A DNA stretch of 64,000 nucleotides from Alloactinosynnema sp. L-07. GTDB taxonomy: Bacteria > Actinomycetota > Actinomycetes > Mycobacteriales > Pseudonocardiaceae. Every line of letters starts with the position of its first letter. The stretch's first letter is position 1. Position numbers and translations under genes: made by a program. The notes below the pieces were generated by a model that worked only from the letters and a program-made list of their open reading frames with translations, ran no database searches and had not been told where the DNA came from. The stretch is from NCBI RefSeq assembly GCF_900070365.1, contig NZ_LN850107.1:6820001-6884000 (forward strand), in the 5' to 3' direction. This document shows positions 58,477-64,000 of this stretch, piece by piece.

Positions 58477-59156
58477 CACTCATCCTCGTAGCGCACGGGA
58501 CCCGAGCGGCATCCGGTGCGCGGACCACCCACGCCCTGGCCGACGAGGTCCGGCACCTGCTGCCCGAGACCCCGGTCAAGGTCGCCTTCGCCGACGTGCG
58601 CGCCCCGGACGTCACCACGGTCCTGCGCTCGGTGCGCGGCCCCGCAGTGGTCGTCCCGGCGTTCCTCGCCTCGGGCTATCACGTGCGGGTCGACGTTCCC
58701 GCCCAGGTCGAGGCGGCGGGCCCACGCGACGTCGTGGTCACCCAAGCCCTCGGCCCGGCCCCGAGCCTGGTCGCGGCCATGCACGAGCGTTTGTCCGAGG
58801 CGGGCTGGCGTCCGGGCGACGCCGTCGTCATGGCCGCCGCGGGCTCGTCTGATCCCCGCGCCCTGGCCGACGTCCGCCGCGCCGCGATGCTGCTGGGCGC
58901 GCGCACGGGCAGCGTGGTCCGCATCGGCTACGCCGCGACGGCGGCGCCGGGCATCGCCGAGGTCGTGGCCGAGGTCCGCCAGTCGGCCGACCGGGTCGCG
59001 GTGGCGTCCTGGCTGCTGGCCCCAGGTCTGTTTCAGCGCGCGGTCGCCGGATGTCCTGCCGATGTTGTCGCCGAGCCGCTGGGGGACCACCCCAAGGTCG
59101 CTGACCTGGTGGTCCGCCGGTATGCCGAAGGTCTCTTCTACCGGGCGGCGGCGTAA
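58473..59156 (+). CDS. Sirohydrochlorin chelatase (CbiX/SirB family)
   Basis: 227 residues with two CbiX-like half domains: LILVAHGTRAASG (first catalytic His), VVVPAFLASGYHVRVDVP (second His), then VVMAAAGSSDPRALADV and SWLLAPGLFQRA in the C-terminal half. It would insert Fe2+ into sirohydrochlorin to make the siroheme of NirB. GTG overlaps the nnaR stop (GTGA), so the enzyme and regulator are co-translated. Confidence 0.88.
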   Translation: MTLILVAHGTRAASGARTTHALADEVRHLLPETPVKVAFADVRAPDVTTVLRSVRGPAVVVPAFLASGYHVRVDVPAQVEAAGPRDVVVTQALGPAPSLVAAMHERLSEAGWRPGDAVVMAAAGSSDPRALADVRRAAMLLGARTGSVVRIGYAATAAPGIAEVVAEVRQSADRVAVASWLLAPGLFQRAVAGCPADVVAEPLGDHPKVADLVVRRYAEGLFYRAAA

Positions 59157-59187
59157 CGCGGACGGGGTCAACGCCGAGACGGTGAGC

Positions 59188-59700
59188 ATGAAACTCGTCG
59201 CCGCCTGCCTGCTGCTCCTGCTCACCGCGGGCTGCGCCACCCCGGTCACCGGTACCGCGTCCAGTTCGGACAAGACGACCACGGTGGAACCGACCACCAC
59301 GACCGTCAAGCCGCCTCCCGTCAAGACGGCCACGCCGAAGACCACCACGCCCAAGACCACCACCGAGGCGACCGCGACCAAGCCCGCGACCACCACCCGC
59401 GGGATTCCGGCGATCGATGAGAGCGCCCCCGCCCAGTACTGCGACCAGCGCTTCAAGGGTGCCCTCGGCAAGGACATGCACGCGGTGGTGGTGGAGACGC
59501 CGTCCGGCCGGGTCAACTGCGACCAGGCGGGCGCCATCCTGTTCGACTACTACGCCGAGCGGTCCACTCCCGACCCCGCCCTGCCGCCTCTTGACGTCGC
59601 GGGCTTCACCTGCGGCCAGGTCGCCGAACCGGCGCTGCCGCAGGTCGTGTGCACGGACGGCGACTCGCTGATCTACTCGATGTGGCCCCAGGGCGGCTGA
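59188..59700 (+). CDS. Secreted lipoprotein of unknown function
   Basis: 170 residues. Signal peptide with lipobox LLTAGC (Cys 16), then a Thr/Pro/Lys-rich linker (about 25-75) and a globular domain with cysteines in QYCDQRF, RVNCDQAG, FTCGQVA and VVCTDGDS, likely two disulfides. The VETPSGRVNCD pattern recalls small actinobacterial surface lipoproteins. It follows cbiX by 31 bases but has no obvious role in nitrate use. Confidence 0.8.
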   Translation: MKLVAACLLLLLTAGCATPVTGTASSSDKTTTVEPTTTTVKPPPVKTATPKTTTPKTTTEATATKPATTTRGIPAIDESAPAQYCDQRFKGALGKDMHAVVVETPSGRVNCDQAGAILFDYYAERSTPDPALPPLDVAGFTCGQVAEPALPQVVCTDGDSLIYSMWPQGG

Positions 59701-59705
59701 CGCCC

Positions 59706-60854
59706 TCAGCGCAGCGCGAGCGCGAACACCTGGGTGACCTCCAGCGGGTGGAAGTTGTCGTCGCTGACCAGGACCAGCGTGCGCTCACCGGTGGGCAGCC
59801 GCGGACCCCAGGTCATGCCTTCCACGTTGTCCACGGTGGACAGCCCGATGTCGTCGAAGTCGGCGACGAGCCGCTTGCGCATCGGCTGGGTCTGGGTGGT
59901 CGCCAGCGACTGGACCCCACGCACATCGGCCGCGCCGCGCGTGGTGGTGTCGAACAGGCGCACCTTGAACCCGGATCCGTCGACGTAGGTGCGTTCCAGG
60001 ATCAGGTAGCGGGACGGGTCCTCGGGGTAGGCGAGGATCGCGGGCACGCCGGTGTCGGGCTCCCACGGGCTGCCCGGCGTCGGCTCGGCGAAGATCGGCT
60101 CCAGCGGGTAGGCGTACTGGCCGAGCACGGTCCCCCGGCGGTTCTGCTGGGTGACCCGGATGAGCGCGCCGCGCTCGGTCGTCGGGACCGGCCCGTCCTG
60201 GATCAGCGGCCCCTCCACCGCGCTGGTGATCACGCCCCCGAACGCGCCGAAGGTGATCGCCTCCAGCGACTGGTTCCGGCGCGGCCCCTGCTCGGCCATG
60301 GTGATCGCGTAGTTGGCAGGCAGCGGCAGCTGGCCCCGGTAGACACCGGTGCGGGACGCGGTCTGGATGGACGGCTGGATCACCGGGTCCGGTGCGGTCG
60401 CGCTCTTGGGCCGGTTGCCCTCCTGCGCCCACCGGTACTCGCAGGTCCACGGGTCGACCCGAATCTCCTCCGGGTCGACCGCCTTGCCGTCGTTGAGCGT
60501 CGGGATGGGGTAGGCGGAGCCGTCGGGCTGCTGGAAGGCGTGCGTGCCGGTGAAGTCGACACCGTGCACGCCAGCGACGTCGACGCGGATCTTGGCGGTG
60601 TAGAAGCGGGCGGGCTGGAGGTAGGAACGGTCGTCGCTGATCAGCACGTACTCACCGGAACACGGGTCCCGGTCGATCCCGGACAGGCCGCCGACCGTGG
60701 TCCCCGCGTAGGCCAACTTGTGCGGGACAATGGTTTCGCCGAGCAGGCGCACACCGCCTGACGCCTCCGCGACGGCGGGCGTGGACGTGAGAACGGTCGG
60801 CAGGAGTGCGGCCAGCACGACGGCGGACGCTGTGCGGCACAGGAAAGATCGCAT
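59706..60854 (-). CDS. Secreted esterase-like phytase-family protein
   Basis: 382 residues with Sec signal peptide (RSFLCRTASAVVLAALLPTVLTSTPAVA). The mature part has GGLSGIDRDPCSGEYVLISDDRS, GKAVDPEEIRVDP, NQSLEAITFGAFGG, and VDNVEGMTWGP ... LVLVSDDNF, the repeated strands of the esterase-like phytase (PF13449) beta-propeller. Substrate unproven. ATG at 60854. It is convergent with the lipoprotein gene, 5 bases apart. Confidence 0.86.
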   Translation of the reverse strand: MRSFLCRTASAVVLAALLPTVLTSTPAVAEASGGVRLLGETIVPHKLAYAGTTVGGLSGIDRDPCSGEYVLISDDRSYLQPARFYTAKIRVDVAGVHGVDFTGTHAFQQPDGSAYPIPTLNDGKAVDPEEIRVDPWTCEYRWAQEGNRPKSATAPDPVIQPSIQTASRTGVYRGQLPLPANYAITMAEQGPRRNQSLEAITFGAFGGVITSAVEGPLIQDGPVPTTERGALIRVTQQNRRGTVLGQYAYPLEPIFAEPTPGSPWEPDTGVPAILAYPEDPSRYLILERTYVDGSGFKVRLFDTTTRGAADVRGVQSLATTQTQPMRKRLVADFDDIGLSTVDNVEGMTWGPRLPTGERTLVLVSDDNFHPLEVTQVFALALR

Positions 60855-61013
60855 GTCCCAACCCTGTCCAGCGGACGCGCCGTGCACAGTAGGCCGTCAG
60901 CGTCGTCCTGACTCGCGTCCGAGTGATCATCTTTCGGGGTTGACCCACTGTGAGTGGATGGTGCCCGTTGCGGCAGATGCTGAGGAGTTGACCAACTGGT
61001 TGACCCTTGGGAA

Positions 61014-61217
61014 CTAAAGATGGTCCTCGACCGCGCTTGGCAGGGCGACGGACACCTGCATCTCGAAATCGGTGGTTCCCGTCATGATCTCGATGAGTTC
61101 AGCCGCCATCGGGCGCACGTCCCCGTAACGGCGTGCTTGTGTGGATCTGTCGATCTCGGGAACGCGGATGAGCCAGAACCTGCCGTCGCGAGACACCTCG
61201 ACGCGATACGCCTTCAT
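61014..61217 (-). CDS. HicB-like antitoxin-type protein
   Basis: 67 residues: MKAYRVEVSRDGRFWLIRVPEIDRSTQARRYGDVRPMAAELIEIMTG, the partial RNase H-like fold of HicB antitoxins, without the usual C-terminal DNA-binding part. No HicA toxin frame is seen beside it, so it is an orphan. The open frame extends to 61436, but the upstream residues are Arg/Glu-rich and not family-like. ATG at 61217. Confidence 0.7.
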   Translation of the reverse strand: MKAYRVEVSRDGRFWLIRVPEIDRSTQARRYGDVRPMAAELIEIMTGTTDFEMQVSVALPSAVEDHL

Positions 61218-61546
61218 GCCCGCCACGACCCCCTGATGATCTTCCGCGTCGGCCCGATCCGCTTCAGCGCCCTGTCTATCCTTGGCATGTTCCGATGCCA
61301 AGCGCGGCTTGGCACGTTCGCTCGAAGGTGTGCCCCGTGTCGGTTGAGGTCTATCCTTGGGTTCGGCGAGTTCCGCGCCGAACCTCCTGACCCGGCTCCC
61401 ACGCCGTCGGGCTTTTCGCGGAGGCAAAGGGGACACAAGCGCCTCGGGACGTACTCCGCAACCGCCTGGGAACCCAAGGCCGCGGGGCGAGACGAGAAGC
61501 GTGGGCAGTTCGTCGCGCCCGTGCAGCGGTCTGGAGTGGTGTGGCG
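61218..61546. other. Divergent intergenic region with repeats
   Basis: No convincing gene in 329 bases. CTTGGCAT-6-ATGCCAAG is a perfect 8-bp inverted repeat at 61281-61302. GTCTATCCTTGG occurs at 61274-61285 and 61349-61360, 75 bases apart. On the minus strand TTGGCA and TAGACA are 17 bases apart, a plausible promoter of the HicB-like gene overlapping the dyad. Confidence 0.5.
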
Positions 61547-62791
61547 ATGACGGACAAGAAGCAGCTCAAGGCCCGGATCCGGGCGCGCATGGCCAAGACC
61601 GGCGAGCGGTACTCGACCGCCCGCGCCCACATCCTCGGCGACACCGGTCCCAAGATCGACCACGGCTGGACCCTGCGGGGCGGCGCCAACCCCGAGTCGG
61701 CCGCGCTGGCGGGTCTGCTCGGCCTCGACGAAGCCCTCGTCTTCGGCATCAGCGGCGGGATCGGCGCCGGGTACATCCTCTGGGAGTTCAGCCACGGCCC
61801 CGTGGTCACGATCGGCTTCACCAGCCAGTGGCACCGCATCGCCGAGCCGACCCGGGCGGCCGGGCGCAGCCTCGGGGTCGAGGTGGTCGAGCACACCGGC
61901 GGCGCCAAGACCGCCACGCGCGTTTTGCGGGAGAACCTGGACGCGGGCCGTCCGGTGATGATCTGGCCGGACCGGTTCCACATCGGCTACTGGAACGTGC
62001 CCGCCCTGCTCGACGGGCACGGTGGCGACGTCGTCCTCGCCTACGCGATCGACGACGGGAAGGTTCACCTCGACGACCGCACCCTCGCCACGCTCACCGT
62101 CCCCATCGAAGACGTCGAACGCGCCCGCGCGCGGGTCACCTCGTGGAAAAACCTCTCCCTGACCATCCCTGAGCCGAAGGTCGATCCCGCGCGCATCCGC
62201 TCGGCGGTCCAGGAAGGCATCGAGGACGTCGTCACCCGGCTCACCCAGTCGTCGGACTCGTTCTCCCTGCCGACGTGGCGCAAGTGGTCGCGGATGATGA
62301 CCGACAAGCGCAACAAGAAGGGATGGCCGCAGGTCTTCGCCGACGGCACCGGGCTGCTGCGCGCGCTCGCGTCGGTCTGGGAGGGAATCGAGCCCGTCGG
62401 GATGTGCGGCGGCAACCAGCGCGGCCTGTTCGCCGACTTCCTGGATCAGGCCGCGGGCATCCTTGACCGTCCTGCGCTGCGCGACGAGGCCGAGCGGTGG
62501 CGCGAGATCGCCGGGAAGTGGCACGTGCTGGCCGAGGCCGCCTTCCCCGCCGACATCCCCGCCGTCGCCCGCATCCGTGAGCTGACTGCGACAGTGTCTA
62601 CAGCTGTCATCGACGGTGACGCGGGCCGCGACGAGTGCCGCGCGGCAGCCCAAGAGCTGTGGGACCTGCGCCAAGACGAGCCGTTCACCGAGGCGGAGGC
62701 CATTTTCGCGGACATGGGACGCGCGCTGGCCGACATCCACGCCGCCGAGACGATGGCCGTCGGAATACTTGAGAGCGCAACTAAGTTGTAG
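61547..62791 (+). CDS. BtrH N-terminal/DUF4872 domain protein
   Basis: 414 residues. The first 30 residues (KARIRARMAKTGERYSTAR) form a basic motif that recurs at the N-terminus of unrelated actinobacterial proteins. The BtrH_N-like domain follows: GGANPESAALAGLLGL, LVFGISGGIGAGYILWEF, then PVMIWPDRFHIGYWN and a C-terminal helical DUF4872 region. The His-x-Cys start of classical BtrH_N peptidase-like members is replaced, so acyltransferase or peptidase activity is doubtful. ATG at 61547 (GTG at 61541 possible). Confidence 0.78.
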   Translation: MTDKKQLKARIRARMAKTGERYSTARAHILGDTGPKIDHGWTLRGGANPESAALAGLLGLDEALVFGISGGIGAGYILWEFSHGPVVTIGFTSQWHRIAEPTRAAGRSLGVEVVEHTGGAKTATRVLRENLDAGRPVMIWPDRFHIGYWNVPALLDGHGGDVVLAYAIDDGKVHLDDRTLATLTVPIEDVERARARVTSWKNLSLTIPEPKVDPARIRSAVQEGIEDVVTRLTQSSDSFSLPTWRKWSRMMTDKRNKKGWPQVFADGTGLLRALASVWEGIEPVGMCGGNQRGLFADFLDQAAGILDRPALRDEAERWREIAGKWHVLAEAAFPADIPAVARIRELTATVSTAVIDGDAGRDECRAAAQELWDLRQDEPFTEAEAIFADMGRALADIHAAETMAVGILESATKL

Positions 62792-62840
62792 GGTTCAGTA
62801 GGTCGTCGCCCGGGCGGCCGAGGAGTGAGAGGAGGCCGAG

Positions 62841-63821
62841 ATGCCTGCGATCACCGCCGACACCTTGACCTTGCCGCGGCTGCCCGAACTGCCCGAGTCG
62901 GCCACCGACTGGCGCGGGGTCGGCAAGGTCGTCAAGGGCCAGAAGTTCTTCGAGGGCGAGGGCTTCCAGGTCCGTCGGCCGTTCCCGGGTGTCGACCTTC
63001 CCGACGCCGACCCGTTCCTGCTGCTCGACCAGATGGGTGCGGTCGAGTACGGGCCGGGCGAGGCCAAGGGGGCGCCGTGGCATCCCCACCGCGGGTTCGA
63101 GACCGTCACCTACATGATCGACGGCGCCATGCAGCACACCGACTCCATCGGCGGCGGCGGGCTGATCACCGACGGCTCCACCCAATGGATGACGGCGGGC
63201 GCGGGCATCCTGCACAACGAGATGCCCCCGCCGGAACTCATCGCCAAGGGCGGGCTGTTCCACGGCGTGCAACTGTGGGTCAACCTGCCGCGCTCGATGA
63301 AGATGACGCAGCCGCGCTACCAGGACATCGAGGCCCGCGACGCCAAGCTGCTCTCCAGCGACGACGGCGGCGCGCTGGTCCGCGTCATCGCGGGCGAGCT
63401 TGACGGGCACAAGGGCCCGGGGTCGACCTACACGCCGATCACGTACCTGCACGCCACGCTCACCGCGGGCGCGCGGCTGGCGATGCCGTGGCCCGCGGAC
63501 TTCACCGCGATGGTCTACGTGCTGTCCGGCCGCGGCACCGTCGGCGCCGAGCGGCGTCCGCTGGAGGAGGGCCACCTGGCCGTCTTCGGCCGCGGCGAGG
63601 CGCTGACCATGCGGGCCGCCGACACCCAGCCGGGCAACTCGCCGAGTTGGGAGATCCTGGTCCTGGGCGGCAAGCCGATCAACGAGCCGGTCGCGCGCTA
63701 CGGCCCGTTCGTGATGAACACGCGCCAGGAGATCCTGGACGCGTTCGACGACTACCAGGCGGGCAGGCTCGGGACCATCCCGGCCATCCACCGCACGAGT
63801 TCGGACGAGGAGCTGACATGA
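62841..63821 (+). CDS. Pirin-family bicupin protein
   Basis: 326 residues with two cupin domains. Metal-binding set in domain 1: WHPHRGFETVTYMIDG (two His), MQHTDS and AGAGILHNEM (His, Glu). Domain 2 starts near TYLHATLTAGARL. Pirins act as quercetinase-like dioxygenases or redox-sensing regulators. GGAGG precedes the ATG at 62841. ATGA overlap with the next gene. Confidence 0.92.
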   Translation: MPAITADTLTLPRLPELPESATDWRGVGKVVKGQKFFEGEGFQVRRPFPGVDLPDADPFLLLDQMGAVEYGPGEAKGAPWHPHRGFETVTYMIDGAMQHTDSIGGGGLITDGSTQWMTAGAGILHNEMPPPELIAKGGLFHGVQLWVNLPRSMKMTQPRYQDIEARDAKLLSSDDGGALVRVIAGELDGHKGPGSTYTPITYLHATLTAGARLAMPWPADFTAMVYVLSGRGTVGAERRPLEEGHLAVFGRGEALTMRAADTQPGNSPSWEILVLGGKPINEPVARYGPFVMNTRQEILDAFDDYQAGRLGTIPAIHRTSSDEELT

Positions 63822-64000
63822 CCCTGCTGGAGCAAGGTCGTCTTTACCGCGAGAGTGGCAACCCCTCGGTCGCCGCCCGCTACCTCGCCGAGGCGGCGGA
63901 GCAGGAGCCGGAGTCCCGCTCGGTGCTCACGGAACTGGCCCTGGCCTACTTCCAGTCCGCGTCGCTGGGCAAGGCCGAGGCGACGGCCCGGCGCCTGGTC
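63818..64000 (+). CDS. TPR-like protein (3' truncated by window edge)
   Basis: 61 codons visible. Helical repeats GRLYRESGNPSVAARYLAEAAEQEPES and ELALAYFQSASLGKAEATARRL match tetratricopeptide spacing. The gene starts inside the pirin stop and runs off the window, so length and function are unknown. Confidence 0.75.
   Translation, partial: MTLLEQGRLYRESGNPSVAARYLAEAAEQEPESRSVLTELALAYFQSASLGKAEATARRLV

Noticed and set aside
61218..61436. Extension of the HicB-like gene or a HicA toxin
   Set aside because: Residues are charged low-complexity and do not match HicA; no separate SD-led frame was found.

Overview
The window is high-GC (about 70% or more) actinobacterial chromosome with many GTG starts, frequent ATGA/GTGA stop-start overlaps and actinobacteria-restricted families (TIGR02569, DUF3107, DUF3152, EspG- and PPE-like type VII secretion proteins). 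The closest fit is a member of the Pseudonocardiales; that placement is inferred from gene content only. I see no rRNA, tRNA, CRISPR array or transposase gene.

Left block (1-25400). It resembles the mycobacterial sigE-htrA-tatB-mrp-corA neighbourhood: an HtrA protease cut by the left edge, TatB, Mrp, DUF1003 and MgtE-N/CBS proteins, a GSP17M-like membrane protein and CorA. Inserted into it are an ECF41 sigma factor facing a carboxymuconolactone decarboxylase-family gene across two near-perfect ECF41 promoters; a malyl-CoA lyase and CitE-like lyase pair; an acyl-CoA dehydrogenase whose stop codon lies on the edge of a 164-bp palindromic MITE-like element; two decayed genes; and a tandem duplication of a three-gene type VII secretion cassette (PPE-like substrate, WXG-like partner with YxxxD/E tail, EspG-like chaperone), one copy of which carries a large Pro-rich and Gly-Pro-Gly repeat insertion.

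Middle block (25400-48850). It holds a MaoC hydratase, housekeeping and membrane genes, then a stretch whose order matches M. tuberculosis Rv3205c-Rv3212 as I remember it: beta-propeller protein, RhlE helicase, MiaE-like protein, DUF3107, TetR, DUF3152, MoeZ and TIGR02569. This stretch is interrupted by a TetR / AurF-like diiron oxygenase / two-hydrolase cluster. The TIGR02569 gene is followed by a decayed duplicate of its own 3' end.

Right block (48850-64000). It is a complete assimilatory nitrate module: nitrate reductase, electron-transfer flavoprotein, NarK transporter with a strong terminator, then NirB, NirD, a HemD-winged-helix regulator (NnaR type), a sirohydrochlorin chelatase and a lipoprotein. 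A perfect GlnR box precedes nirB. The chelatase supports siroheme supply for NirB, and the regulator probably couples the operon to nitrate or nitrite. After it come a phytase-like esterase, a HicB-like antitoxin, a BtrH/DUF4872 protein, a pirin and a TPR protein cut by the right edge.

Start codons were chosen from ribosome binding sites, overlaps and family length. No database search was possible, so family names rest on recognised motifs.
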